Shown: positions 49,650-62,566 of the stretch, piece after piece
How the letters are laid out: every line of letters starts with the position of its first letter
Numbering within the stretch: the first letter of the stretch is position 1
Assembly: GCF_000321225.1 (NCBI RefSeq)
Contig: NW_004451010.1
Location: 317,392 to 381,391, forward strand
DNA length: 64,000 nucleotides
Source of the DNA: Odobenus rosmarus divergens
Lineage: Eukaryota > Chordata > Mammalia > Carnivora > Odobenidae
Direction of reading: 5' to 3'
The notes under the pieces: model-generated
What the model was told of the DNA's origin: nothing
The model's database searches: none
What the model saw: only the letters and a program-made list of their open reading frames with translations
Translations under genes and position numbers: made by a program

Positions 49650-50960
49650 AGTCACAGCTTGTATTCATCATTCCCTCCTTCACTACCCATTTTAAATTCC
49701 TTTCACCTTCAGCTATCACCTGAGTGGGTCTTGGTGGCTTAGCTAGTGGTATGACCTTAACCTTCATTACTGAGAATATGAACTCTTGATAGAAGTTCTA
49801 AGAGGTGTCCAGTGTATCACCTGAGTTCCACATGTATCCCTTCCTGCCCTTTTTGTGTAAAGAAGTCTTGCCTATTTTTGTTTTTCAGGGTCAATTAACC
49901 ATGCCAGTATGGTGACTTCCCTTTTTGTTTGCTCAGACCTCATCATAAAAAAGTCCAAAGTGCCCTGTTGAGAGCCCTAAGTTTAGGTTAGTGGGATACT
50001 TGCTCTGTCTCCTGTCAAGAGAGAGACCCTTTGGTAACAGGATATCTAATCCTGAAGAGTCCAAGGTTGTGGGGAAAGAAGGTACAAAATATAGTGCATC
50101 ATTGGGAGTGATGGTAAATAAGACACATCCACTTCTATTCTTTGGTTTCCAGAGTCATACATCCTTCCTATTAGAGATAAAAGTACCATATGCAGGTCTC
50201 TAACTTAAAAAAATACACTATATCCCAAAGAGTGGTACTCCCTTCATATTTTTTCTTTTAAGTTGGCCCTTCCCTTATAACTTTAAAGGCAGTTCCAATG
50301 TATTGTAAGGCCGGCTACCTCTAAATGGTGCAGAATGGGTGAAGGCCAATGAATCATATCAGGGGCCCACTCTTGTAGCTTTTTGTAGAGAGGGTATCTT
50401 GTTCAAATGCTATACTCTATGGGGTTCCATGCCTGTGGATCACACATTCTGTAATTTTCTACATAGTGGTGCTAGTTGGAGCTTTAAAGAAAGGAAAGGT
50501 AAACTCTTATAAAATATGTATCTGTTTCTGTGAAGATGAACTGCTGATACTTCCAAATTTGAAGGGCCCCACATGAATGCAGACTATCTTTTAATTTTCT
50601 TTTAGTTATAAAGGAAAAGAGTGTATTTGCCAAATCAGTGATTACATACCAAATATAGAAGGACTTAGTTATCTGCTATGTCTGACACAACAGCTACAAC
50701 TGGGGCTGTGGTAGTCTACTGTCAGTCTCCACAATCCAACTGACTTTTGTAGGTGGTAGTCTGGTGAATTTAACAGTGCTCTGATAGAGACCATCACACA
50801 TTCATATTTCAGGTTTTTAATGCTGGCAGGGATCTCTGACATTCTCTCTACACGATATGATCGGCAATCATGTAGATGTGAGTTATTGTCTGATCCTTAG
50901 AACCCAGAGGTCTACTTAACTATTAGAAGTATCTCTTCCATTTAGGCTCTTATTTAAAGA
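49650..50960 (-). pseudogene. Ancient endogenous retrovirus pol relic (ERVL-like)
   Basis: On the minus strand near 50820-50690 a stretch reads LLNSPDYHLQKSVGLWRLTV followed by DY, which resembles the start of a retroviral reverse transcriptase domain. Near 49900-49690 a second piece resembles the region after integrase in ERVL elements. Several stops and frameshifts break it, and the sequence between is too short for an intact pol. No LTRs were identified. Class is inferred from memory of the family layout. Confidence 0.5.
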
Positions 50961-52710
50961 ATTCAGTTCTAATTATTTCTTTTCAACAGATCTTTTTGAG
51001 ATATCCATTATATGTTCAACCCTAAAAAAAAAAAAAAATGCTGAGGTCAATTGGATTTGGTCTTGACTTCAAAGAACTTATATTCAAGAAAGCAATATTC
51101 AATTCCAACTATGTCAAAGCCTCCACTGTCTCTATTTGTCTTTTTTCAGACATCAAAATTAATTAAGTTTGATTAAATGAAAAATTAAAAATCATTTAAT
51201 TATTTAAAAGTCTAGAATCAGTTTAGTCCTTAGAGAAAATTATAAAATAGCCAAAGAATTTAATTCCTATGGCCACTGATCTTCCTCTGTTCTTTCCCTT
51301 TTGAGCATGAGTTCTTGTCTATCTCAAACAACCAGTCTCTCTTTTCTTTTCTCATCAAAGCTTGTTTTTAAAGACCTGATAAATATATTTTACTCCAAGC
51401 AGTAAATGGTAAGCAGAACAGCTACCTTCAATAGACTCCCATTTCAAGGATATTTACATTTTAACACTAAATGGACACCTGGAACTAATGCAGTGAGTCT
51501 TGAATTATAGAATTTAGGGAGTTATTTAGTGAGCAGAGAAAGATTTGTGGGTGATTTAAACTTTGATGCTCCTCAAATTAATCATACCATATAAGTTGTC
51601 ATCTGTACTACCAGTAAGACAGTAAAAGACTGGCCAATATTTCTTTCTAGTACCTTCTAGTTCAGAAACTCAGATCTTCATAAGAGTCAGTGAAAGCAAA
51701 GCACTCTGAAGATTTGTTGTAAATGCTGTTATTTGCCATTGGCATTGAAGAGACTGTTCATCATTAAAGATCATCTGAACAAATGTCACTTCAAACCACT
51801 TCAAAGTTTTTTTTCCCTTGCTTCATAATGTTTTACTTATTGTAGGCAAGTTAAATTACTGTACCAAAGAAGTAAACGTATCTGTGCACTTAGCTCTTTC
51901 CAGAATTGTAAATATTAGAGATGTCACAAAATAAAACATCACGTGCTTTAAAACATAAGATTAAAATTTTTTCCATGCTAGTTCTTTGTCTGCTTTTAAC
52001 AAAAACATATGGAAAATGCTATACAGGAATCTTTCCTATTTCTTTAAGCATAGTAATATCAGTTTTGAGCACTAAACCTATGCTTCCTCCCAGTTCTGGC
52101 AGCAAACCACCTTCAAATTTGGTAGCAGGATAGTTAGAATGTTTGTTGATTCAGCTGTTAACCTCCCTGGACTACTGAGATTGCCAAATAGTTGAATTTT
52201 GGATGATGTTCTTGGTAAGTGGGGCCAGTTGTTTACTACAAAATGAGCTGAGACCACTAATCAGAGGGATACCAGCAGTGGCCAAGCAGCGGGTCCTCTT
52301 TTTCCACTAGGGTGGTCTTCACTAGAGACAAATACCAAAGTTCATTTGGAGAGTCTGCTCGTATCAAGCAAAGGCATGCTTCTAAATGTCCATTTTAGCA
52401 CCTCAGTGGACTTTACTTGCATAAGGCAGCCTGCAGCCAGTTGAGTAGATCTTAGTCCAGATGGATCCCCTTTACTTAAACCAGTTACTTCTTAACAAAG
52501 AAGTATCACTTGGGATTGGTTGAGTAATTTGATGTTTTTAGGTATTACTCAAAAACTAGTGCTGAAAGAAAATGTGATCAAATCAGTCAATAACAAATCA
52601 TCTCTTGAGTTCCTACTGTGTAAGACCTATGGCTAGTAAATACTATAGGATATATATAAAAATAATATATTGTCTATAATTTGGGGCAATTTTTAGTCTA
52701 TTTTGGAAAA

Positions 52711-52815
52711 AGAAGATATATATATACATATATATACACATCTATATATACATATATACATATATATACATACATATACATATATATATATACACACACA
52801 CATATATATATACAC
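52711..52815 (+). repeat. AT/CA-rich microsatellite
   Basis: About 105 bp of alternating TATA and ACAC motifs (tatatatacatatatac and variants). Likely length-variable. Confidence 0.85.
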
Positions 52816-55240
52816 TGTTGGATAGTCGCAAAGGCATCATGTAAGAAATAAGTAGTTATTATAGTTCATTGTTAGTAGAGAGAGATTAACATGAGATGGA
52901 AGGATTAGGGAAGGGTTCATGGAAAAGATGGATCTTGAATTAGATTGTTGATGAATAAATGGCAGGAAAAGGGGAGGGCATTCCAGGCAGGATAAACCAC
53001 ATGGGCAGAGCCTAGACATCTAGGTACTATGGATAGTGGATTTATAGATCAGTGAATGAAACTGACTAGCTGACGCAGATTCCTTGTGTTGGTGTAGAGT
53101 GATAGATAAGGTTATAAAACTAGGCTGGTGCCAAATTGCATAAGACCTTTGATTCCAAGTGATATCAAGGCAGAGTATTCAGTAGCTAGATAGTGAAGGC
53201 TAATATTACAGTTCTTGTATTGTGAAAAATATGGAACCTGCCCCCTGATCTCCCAAATGAACCAGCCAAAGTTTTATTGATTTGCCTAGTTTCTGCCCAT
53301 TGTGGTCACAAATTTCTGTCCTTTCATAGTGTAGGTGGGAGTCTCCATAACTATTGTCTGAAAGAGGACAGAATCTCCTGCCTACCCAGGATGAATCTTA
53401 GTACTGTTAGTTGCTATTACTAACAGTACTTAGTACTGTTGTTACATTGAGGTTGACCTGAGGTTGCTCACTAGATTAATGAAGAAATCTTCCCACCCAG
53501 AGGAGAGTTAGCAACAACTAAGACCAACTGTCTTTGAAGATACTTTCTGTTCCCAGTACTTGGTCTATAACCATCTCTTCCAATTCCTCTTTTTAGCAGG
53601 CAATACAGTAGAGGACCATTTATTGCCCGATTGACTGTACAATTTGGTTAACATGTTCACTGCCTATTCCCGTGGACTTTCTTCAAATCTCATTAATCAT
53701 GTGGTAAGGCCTTCACACTTCCTCTTCCAGAAAGCTGTGTCTCCATTAGTATCCCATTCTCATCACCAGAACTGTCAGAGACTATGAAGGATCCCAAACC
53801 TGCCTGATAGTTTCACAGATTTCTCTTAGAAGACACAAGACTCCTGGGACAGAGACAAAGGACAGTTTATTATTCTTAACAATAGCAGTTTCCAGAGTAT
53901 CAGCATTTTTGCTCTGATTCACAGAGACTTTCTTCTCATAGGGTGATATGAACAGAGCTAGATGACATTTGCATATGCAGTGGTTGTATTGCAAAAGAGG
54001 AACTTTGAACTTAGAGAAACTGAATCTTTTATAATGGTCAGTTATAAAAAAAATAATGTATTCCAGAAAGAGATTATTATATGGAAAGTAAGCATTCCTG
54101 CCTTTTGCTAAGAGGGAGACACTATGGCCATCTTTGCTATATGGAAATCCTTGAAATGATAGACTGGATCAATGGATAGTTAGTAACCCGTTTGTATAAT
54201 GTGCAGAAATGCAAGAGACTATGGAGGATTGTATACCAGCAGCATGTTAAGTTAAATGTTAGAGGTATAAAGATGGGTAAGATACCTTCATTTTCCTCTT
54301 TGAGCTCACATTTTATTGGAAAAAAAGAAATAAACCCGTAATTACTATATAGAGTCATTAGTACTAAATAGCCATATTAACCGAGTTCTATATACGTATA
54401 AAGGAACAAGCTACTGATTCTGGCTAAGGGGGACCATGAAAGGCTTCACAGATTATATTTGATTTGGCAACAAATTATATGATGAGAGAACCTGGAGTAG
54501 GGAGTTAAAGAAAACTTCTAAGAAGTATAGTTGCTTGAGCAAAGACTTGAAGAAATAGTAGTGGCTTATCAAATGGAAACAGAGGGCAATGGTATTCCAG
54601 CACAGATATATGAGGAAGCTAGGTGTGTTTAAAAAACTGCATATAATTCAGTGTTTTAATCAAGTTTGTTTCCATTAAAAATGACAAAACCTACCTCAAA
54701 CAGTTTTAAGCAAAACTCAGGATTGGCTGATGTAATTAGGAAGTCCAGCAGTGCATGTGCCTAAAATTTTGGCTGGACACAGGAGTTTGATGAATATAAT
54801 CAAGATACTCTCCATCTTTTAGCCTTACTTACGTCTGTTGGCTTCATTCACAGGAACATATTATGGAAAAGGTGGCCCTTGGCAATTCTAGGCTTATATC
54901 GCCCTCAGAGTTAGCAATCTTAGCCAAAAAAAAAAAGGATTCTTCTTTCCTTATAGCTCTAGCAAAAATTCTAAGGTGGATTCCAGCCAATCTGGCTTGG
55001 ATTACATGATCATCTTTAAATCAATCACAGTAATCATGAGGTTGGAATACTGTAATTGGCAAGATTTGGGTCATTTACTCACCCCTGGAAATTGGGATTG
55101 GGACCAGAAGCACATAGACTGCAAATTGAAGAGTAGTTTTTCAGAGATGGTGAGCATACAAAAAAGAAGATGCTCTCTACATTTTACATCTTTGGTGCCC
55201 AGTATCTACATATTACCATTCTTCCCACTTATACAGTTTT

Positions 55241-55418
55241 TTTTTTTTTTTTTAATTAAAGAGCAGAGGGGTAGACTGAGGGAGAGAGAGAATGCTAAGC
55301 AGGCTCCATGCCCAGCATGGAGCCCAATGCTGGGTTCAGTCTCACGGCCCCGAGATCATGACGTGAGCCAAAACCAAGAGTTGGATGCTTAACCAACTGA
55401 GCCACCAGGGCGCCCCCC
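55241..55418 (-). mobile_element. CanSINE, antisense, diverged
   Basis: T-run, gagagagagaatgctaagc, gagatcatgacgtgagcc, and gagccaccagggcgcccccc. cacttata(c/t)agtttt flanks it imperfectly. Confidence 0.88.
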
Positions 55419-56199
55419 AACACACTTATATAGTTTTTAAAATGCTTCTGGTAACATAGTACAGCCACCCACACAGCTGAAAATATACTCTTCCTCTCCA
55501 AAGGAAGATAACCCAATGATCACTTATTGCTTGTAGCTTCAAGGCCAGATTCTTGGAGTAAAGTGCATTCTTTTCAATGAGGCCTGAATCTCAGATAATC
55601 AGTATGATTTTAGAAGGAAAACAAAATAGCCACAATATTCATTCCATTTGGAGAAATGAGAGAATAGGAAACAAGGTAGAGTGGCACAGGCCCATAGCTG
55701 TGCATTTAAAAGAAAAGTAGGCAATTGATATATGCCAGTTCCTCATAACAATATAAATCAACTTCTTAAAATCATCTAACTTCCCACTCCTTGCCACAAA
55801 CTTACACACACTAAAAAAGGGAGAATTTGAGATAAAGGGTCTCCAGAATATACATTGTATGGTATGAGGAAATATTTTTGTTCTCTAGCCTATGTTCAAT
55901 GCCAAGAATGATGCCTGATACATAGTAACATGTTGAATGAATAAATTGATATTCTTTAATTAAAGACACAAGAATTTTAAATGAGTCAAATATATAGATG
56001 TGGGGTACCTAAAATGATACTTATCCAAAAGTAAGTATCAAATCATTGTCCTGTTATTACCTCCAAAACAATTTGAAATCTGAGCTTCCCTGATTTTTAT
56101 CTGGGGACAAGTTTTCTAAGGGTCTTTAAATGGTTGCAAACTGTTGTCTACCAAAGAATGGTGATTATCTAAAACACCCAGTACCAATTACCTTTTGTT

Positions 56200-56680
56200 T
56201 TATACTTTTATTGAGGTGTAATTGACGTATAACAAACTACATATACTTAAATTGTGCAATTTGATAATTTTTGACATATGTATAACTCATGAAACCATCG
56301 CCAAAATCAAGATAGTGAACACATCCATCAAATCCCAAAATTTCTGGGGCATCTGGGTAATTCAGTTGGTTAAGCATCCAACTCTTGGTTGGCTCAGGTC
56401 ATGATCTCAGGGTCCTGAGACTGAGCCCCATGTTGGTTCCATGCTCAGCTCAGAGTCTGCTTGAGATTCTCTCTCTCCCTCTTTCTCCCCTTTCCTACTC
56501 CCCCTGCTTGTGAACTTTCTCTTGCTCTCAAATAAATAAATAAATACATAAATAAAATCTTTCTAAAAATCCCAGAATTTCTTTGTTCACCTTTGTAATT
56601 CTTCCTTTCTGTCTCTCCTGTTCCTCCCATCCTCAGTCTAACACCGATCTGCTTTTTGTCACTATAGGTTATCCAAATCT
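56200..56680 (-). mobile_element. Old L1 (L1M-type) 3' region, antisense, split by a SINE
   Basis: ttttattgaggtgtaattgac…catatgtataactcatgaaacc before the SINE and tttgttcacctttg after it. Confidence 0.65.
56346..56567 (+). mobile_element. CanSINE inserted into an old L1
   Basis: ggggcatctgggtaattcag start and AAATAAATAAAT tail. aatccca(a/g)aatttct at 56331-56345 and 56568-56582. Confidence 0.9.
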
Positions 56681-58004
56681 AAAGGTCAAATAATGGTCAA
56701 AATAGTTTACCTTAAAATTAGAAGTTTAGTATAGCTTTGTGTGGATTTCAGTAAAATAAAAATGGACTTTGCCGTTGATTTTGTAGAGTGACTTCAAACA
56801 TACTGATAATATTATTTAAACAAAGTCTTATTAAACAAGTCATTCAGAGAGTGTATATTGTGTTATAAGGAATTTTCATGGTCTTTATTGTTTCTGGATT
56901 TTCTCTGCTGAGTTTTTAGGATGCTACATATTAATGGAATTCAGCTGTGCTATATTTACTATTCAAAAGTATAGAATTGCAAAAGGGAAAATACATGAAT
57001 AGCAGTAATCATTTACAAAGATTGCAAAGATTTTCAATGATATCATAATGAAAAAAATCTGTTTTTATGGTTTTTAGTTCTAAAACAGCAAAAGGCAGTG
57101 AAAGAAAGCCAGATACCTAGATGAATTCCTTATTTTGCCTTTATTTTTCCAGAGGCTCATATTTTCTATTTGTGGTTTTCCCAGAAGACAGAACAGTTCC
57201 TTAATTTGCAGTTGCATGCTGCTCTGTGCTTAAGTTTCATTTCTATAGCTTCCTGGGAAAGTGAATTTATTACTTCTGCCTTGTCAAATATTTTTTTTTT
57301 TGGCATTAACTTTTATATGGATTATTCTCACTCTGAAAAGGTCATTTTAATCCTTTTTGTTTTTTATTACTTTCTTACTTGGACTCACCATATTACTGAC
57401 ATGGCATGTACTTCCACAAATGCTAAAGAACAAAATCTTATGATTGTTTTTTGAATCCATTTCTCAAATGGAATTCTCCCCTTACAGAACCTCTCTCCCT
57501 CTGACTGCATTCTTTCTTGTTTGCGATTGTTACAATCCTATCTGTAGAAGCTATGCTACTTGGGTTTTTTGGGCAGTGTTTTGTTTGTTTTGTTTTGTTT
57601 TTTGACACAGAATAACTTTGAAACTGCAAAACTGAAAATATAATTGTTCAAACAATTCATTTTTAATTTGGTCATCGATTGAAGCCGCCAAATCTTTATT
57701 GAATATACTGTATCCAAGCACCAAACTAGGCTTTGAATAACTTTGCCCTTTAGGAGTCCATAACTTATGTGTTGCACTAGCTTGAATGATTTATTAATTT
57801 TATCCTGTTTTAATATGATTGTTTTTATGAGATATAGTCATTTCTACTTTGTTCAGACTTATAAACTACTTAAGATAAATTTAAGTCAACTGTATTGTGT
57901 TCATGTATAAAGTATGATCAATATAAAAATCAATGAAAATTTGAAAATTTTCAAAAGAGTTAGATGGCCTAAATGATGCTACTGTCTATAACAACATTTT
58001 ATTT

Positions 58005-58963
58005 TATTTTTTATTATTAGTTCATTTGTTTAATTATTTGTTTTTAATTTAAATTTTATGTTAACTGTATGTAGTTAACATACAGTGAAATATTGGTTTC
58101 TGGAGTAGAATTCAGTGATTCATCACTTCCATACAATACCCAGTGCTCATCACAAAAAGGCCCTCCTTACTACCCATCTCCCATAGCCCATCCCCCACTC
58201 ACCTCTCCTCCAGCAACCCTCAGTTTGCTCTCTATCATTAAGAGTTTCTTATGGCTTGTGTCCTTCTCTCCTTTTTTTCTTTTCCCCCTCCCCATATGTT
58301 CATCTGTTTTCTTTCTTAAATTCCACACATGAGTGAAATTGTATGGTATTTGTCTTTCTCTAGCTGACTTACTTCACTTAGCATAATATTCTGTAGTTCC
58401 ATTCATGTCACTGCAAATGGCAAAATTTCATTATTTTTGATGGCTGAGTATTATTCCATTGTGTGAGTGTGCATTAAATATATGCATATTATATGTGTGT
58501 ATGTATATGTACCACATCTTCTTTATCCATTCATCAGTAGATGGACACTTGGGCTGTTTTCATAATTTGGTTATTGTAGATAATGCCGCTGTAAACATTG
58601 GGGAGCACGTATCCCTTTGAATTAGTATTTTTGCATTCTTTGGGTAAATACCTAGTAGTGCCATTGCTGGATCTTACGGTAGTTCTATTTTTAACTTTTT
58701 GAGGAACCTCCATACTGTTTTTCAGAGTGACTGCACCAGTTTGCATTTCCACCAACAGTACAAGAAGGTTCCTTTTTCTCCACATTCTTGCCAACACCTA
58801 TTGTTTCTTGTGTTGTTAATTTTAGCCATTCTGACAGGTGAGTGCTTTTCCTTTATGGTCAGGAACAAGTCAGGGATGTCCATTCTCACCATTTTTATTT
58901 GATATAGTATTGGAAATCCTAGCCACAGCAATCAGACAACAAAAAGAAATAAAAGGCTTCCAA
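58005..58963 (-). mobile_element. L1 copy with 5' inversion (twin-priming structure)
   Basis: 58005-58843 is an antisense L1 3' portion. At about 58844 orientation flips: 58844-58963 is L1 ORF2 in + sense, reading [20 protein letters not shown] then [15 protein letters not shown], part of the reverse transcriptase palm. Opposite orientation of 5' and 3' parts is the signature of twin priming. Confidence 0.85.
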
Positions 58964-60439
58964 ATTATTGACATCTGTTGTCTCCTATTCCCCTGGTCTT
59001 TGGCACTTCAGGTCTTTTTAATATTCCTTTACTATTATTTTAATGTTTAAGAAGGAACAGATATTCATGGATATACTTAATATTCCATGTTTACCCAGAA
59101 GTCACCTCAATAACTTTTTTACTGTTTTATTGAAAAATAAAACACAGATAAAAAACTATATAAAACAAATGTGTATCACAACAGTTGTGAGAAAAACACT
59201 ATTGTGTTTGCTATGCAGGTCAAGAATAGAACTGCCAGTTATCCCCAGAAGCTTTTTTGGATCTCAACCGAACCATAAGCCTTCCTCTCCTCCCAAAAGT
59301 TGGCAGTGCTTTTTTCTTTTATGGTTTGTCATTCAAGTTAGGTGAAAACTGTAGTATAGGCTTATTTTGTTACTATGTCTTTCAGTCTACAAGTTCTCTT
59401 TCCATTTCCCTTTTTCCCCTTACAAATTAGCTGTTAAAGATCCCTGGTCATGTGACCTGGGTAGTCACATACAGAGGCTTGGCCATATTCAGTTCTCTTT
59501 GTTTTTGGTGAAACTATAGGTGATACTGTATTCTTTCATCAGAAAGCACATAATGTCTAGTTCCTTTTTTTATGATGTTAGTAACAGTTGATTACGCAAC
59601 TGCCCAGATGTATTAGATTTAGGTGGTTGCAAAATGGAGATATTTTTGCTGTATCGTTTCTTTTTTATTTGTTGGCTGAATACATTCCCTCATCTACTAT
59701 TTGGTTAGTAGTAGCACAGTGTATATGGGAAAGTAGAATAAATGCTTGATTCTTCACCTTTACCAGTTTTCAAAATAAGGAGCTGACTTCCTTTCATCCT
59801 CTAAAAGTGGGCAGTTCTTTAATTGTATCATTAAAACTCATGAATTTAAACATATTTGATATGTTTCAATCCATTGTAATTCTTATCCTTATTGAAGTTC
59901 ATATTATCCTATATCTGCTCAGTGGGATCCTCTTCAAGCCCCCTCGGTTCTTTTAACATAACTCTCGATTTGACATCTTTTACAGTCTTTTTGCTTTCTG
60001 GAATGACAAGGTGTTTCAGGCTCATCAGGAGGATGGACAGGAACTATGAATTTATCCATGGGGATCCTCTGAACCAGTGGTTGTAAACCAGTACTCAGGG
60101 ACCAAAAGTAGCTACCAGACTTGTCGTTTTTTTGTTTTTGTTTTTGTTTTTTGTTTTTTTTTTTCTGAGAGAAACAAGTCAGTCACTTGACAATGACAAC
60201 TACAAAATAAATTTTTTAGCACTTACTATGTACCAGGTGTTGTACTAGTTGCTGGAAATATTATAATTCATAAGACATAAAACTGCCTTCAAAGAGTTTA
60301 CAATCTGATGAGGAAAATAATATAAGCCATAATACTACATTAAGTGACCTTGTAGGACTCTAGGATAGTGTGAGAGTTCTTAGAAGAGAACTAACTCATG
60401 GTTTGGGGATCAAAGAAGCAAAATATCATTCAGTTTTCT

Positions 60440-60886
60440 TGGTTTGTCTCTTTTATTCCTCCTTATGTTCATTTATTTTGTTTCTTAAATTCCACATATG
60501 AGTGAAATCATATGGTATTTGTCTTTCTCTGGCTGATTTATTTCACTTAGCATAATACTCAGTAGCTTCATCCATGTCGTTGCAAATGGCAAGATTTCAT
60601 TTCTTTTATGGCTGAGCAATATTCAATTATATATCCCACATCTTCTTTATCCATTCATTAGTTGATGGATATTTTGGCTCCTTCCATAATTTGACTACAG
60701 AGGACAAATTGATGGTTACTGGAGGGGAGGTGGGCAGGGGGATGGGTTAAATAGGTAATAGGTATTAAGGAGGACACTTGTGATGAGCACTGGGTCTTGT
60801 ATGTAAGTGATGAATCACTAAATTCTACACCTAAAACTAATATTGCACTGTATGTTAACTAGCTGGAATTTAAATAAAAACTTGGA
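60440..60886 (+). mobile_element. L1 copy with 5' inversion and 20-bp target duplication
   Basis: 60440-about 60698 is antisense L1; about 60703-60886 is the sense 3' end (gaggggaggtgggcaggggg…gatgagcactgggtcttgta…ggaatttaaataaaaa). The flanks aaaatat(c/t)attca(g/a)ttttct at 60420-60439 and 60887-60906 differ at 2 of 20 bases and enclose both halves, so it was one insertion. Confidence 0.92.
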
Positions 60887-61402
60887 AAAATATTATTCAA
60901 TTTTCTATTCTATTTAAAATGTAAGTCTTCCAGACTTACGTAACTTAGTAACTTAGTAACTTACGTTACTAAGAAAGGTGAGGGAAAATTATTTAGGCAG
61001 AGAAGGCATAGGTGAACCTGATTTTTTCTTTCATTAGAAAAGCAATCAACAAGTCTATATTAAGCATATTCTGTTGCTAAACTCAAATCTGATCCTGTGA
61101 CCAGTTTTTCTGTTATCACTGTCTTTTCTCTTGCCAGAAATGTCCCTAAGTAATATTTTTCTCTATAGAATACAAGTTTTAAATCAGAGTCAAGGCATTT
61201 CTGTCCTAATCTGGACTGGATGAGTTAGTATCACTGTCTTTTGATTTTTCTTTCCAGGATGAATATTCCAGAATCAACCTTGCAGTTCCATGTAACTTGT
61301 GGGCATTTTTATTTCCACCATATTTACTTCTTCACTGAACTACCTTTTCTAGCTCACATTCATATTTACTTGTAACTTTTACTTTTTAAGATGCTGATTT
61401 TT

Positions 61403-61578
61403 GGGGCACCTGAGTGGCTCAGTCAGTTAAGCATCTGACTTTGGCTTAGGTCATGATCTCAGGGTTCTGAGATGGAGCCCCACATTGGGCTCCTGCTCAG
61501 CAGGGAGTCTGTTTCTCCCTCTGCCCCTCCTCTTGCTCCTTCTCTCTCTCAAATGAATAAAATAAAATATTTTTTGAA
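61403..61578 (+). mobile_element. CanSINE with 12-bp target duplication
   Basis: ggggcacctgagtggctcag start, CT-rich body, A-rich tail. aagatgctgatt at 61388-61399 and 61579-61590. Confidence 0.92.
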
Positions 61579-62566
61579 AAGATGCTGATTCTTGTACTCA
61601 TCTTACCTTCTGTTCCTTTGCCCAAGTCAGTAGGAAATACTGAAACAGCTTTGTCTGTGACAAAACAATAGAGGTAAAACTGCACTTACTACCTTATTCT
61701 CATTATTAAAATGGATCATGATGAATCACATTCTAATTCATTATTTCAGTGAGAACACTGATTGATCTAACCATTTTAGAGCAACGTTCTAGGCCTTTCC
61801 CCAGCACAGATTTTATTTCACACTACAGCTCCTTTCTATTTCTTGAGCCAACTATGTTAGGCTGCTAAAATATAATTTCCAAAAAGGTAAAATTGTGATT
61901 CTTAGGCAAATAAAAAGTAAACATGGGTGTGAAAAAATTTTTTGAACTCATTAATTAATGATGAAACCAGTAAGATATTAAGATGAGTTTGAGGAGCATT
62001 TGAAGAGCTAAGTATTGACTATTAAATATGGGAATGTTAGAATAAAATAATTAAATTAGATACAAAACTGATTAATATCCTGTATATTAACCCATAACCT
62101 TTATGGTTATTTTTTTCACCAGACAAAATTTATTTGCATTTCTAACTAACAAAAATCTACAAGTTAACATTTGGTTAGTAAACAGTGAATCTAACAAATT
62201 ACATTCCCCTAATCCTTGGGTGGCCATGTGTCCCATAGGTCATTGAAGGGACCTATTATGAACCTTTTTGCCTTTTTTCCATGTTGTGGATGGTTTTGGA
62301 TTAAGACTTTGGTTCTCTTAGACTGGATTAAAGAATTTTCTTTGGGCCTGAAGATTTGGAAGAACTGGTGAAGAACTGGCGAAGTAACTTTGTCAGTTTT
62401 GTATTCCAGTGTTAACTGCCTAATAATAGACCTTTAATACTGAGTTTTTGAGCAGTATAAATTACTTTAACTGGGAATGAGAGAATGGCAAAGGAAATTT
62501 TCATATGCTTATTGGATTTATAGTAATGGCTGTTGAGTAAATTCTCTATATTTTTATGTTCCCTAG

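Larger units (their letters stand above)
42433..62566 (+). other. Intron between exons 11 and 12 (20.1 kb)
   Basis: The largest intron here. It carries L1 pieces of several ages, a 5'-end L1 copy, an ERVL-like relic, four CanSINEs, an AT/CA microsatellite and two L1 copies with 5' inversion. I scanned it for AG-GGN...GT units of 45/54/108 bp and saw none. Stretches 42.5-44.1, 51.0-52.5 and 53.0-55.2 kb hold nothing I can assign with confidence. Confidence 0.75.

Noticed and set aside
52711..52815. Repeated short units resembling an array
   Set aside because: Simple AT/CA microsatellite. No spacer-repeat structure, so no CRISPR, and the DNA is mammalian.
54976..55392. 138-codon + strand open frame
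   Set aside because: Its C-terminal third is antisense CanSINE sequence and the rest is intronic with no recognisable domain.
58838..59050. 70-codon + strand open frame with reverse-transcriptase similarity
   Set aside because: Only its first 40 or so codons are L1 ORF2, from the inverted 5' part of an L1. Not a gene.
42433..62566. Search for a missed collagen exon in the 20-kb intron
   Set aside because: No AG-Gly-X-Y-GT unit of 45, 54, 99 or 108 bp was seen by eye. A transcript alignment would settle it.
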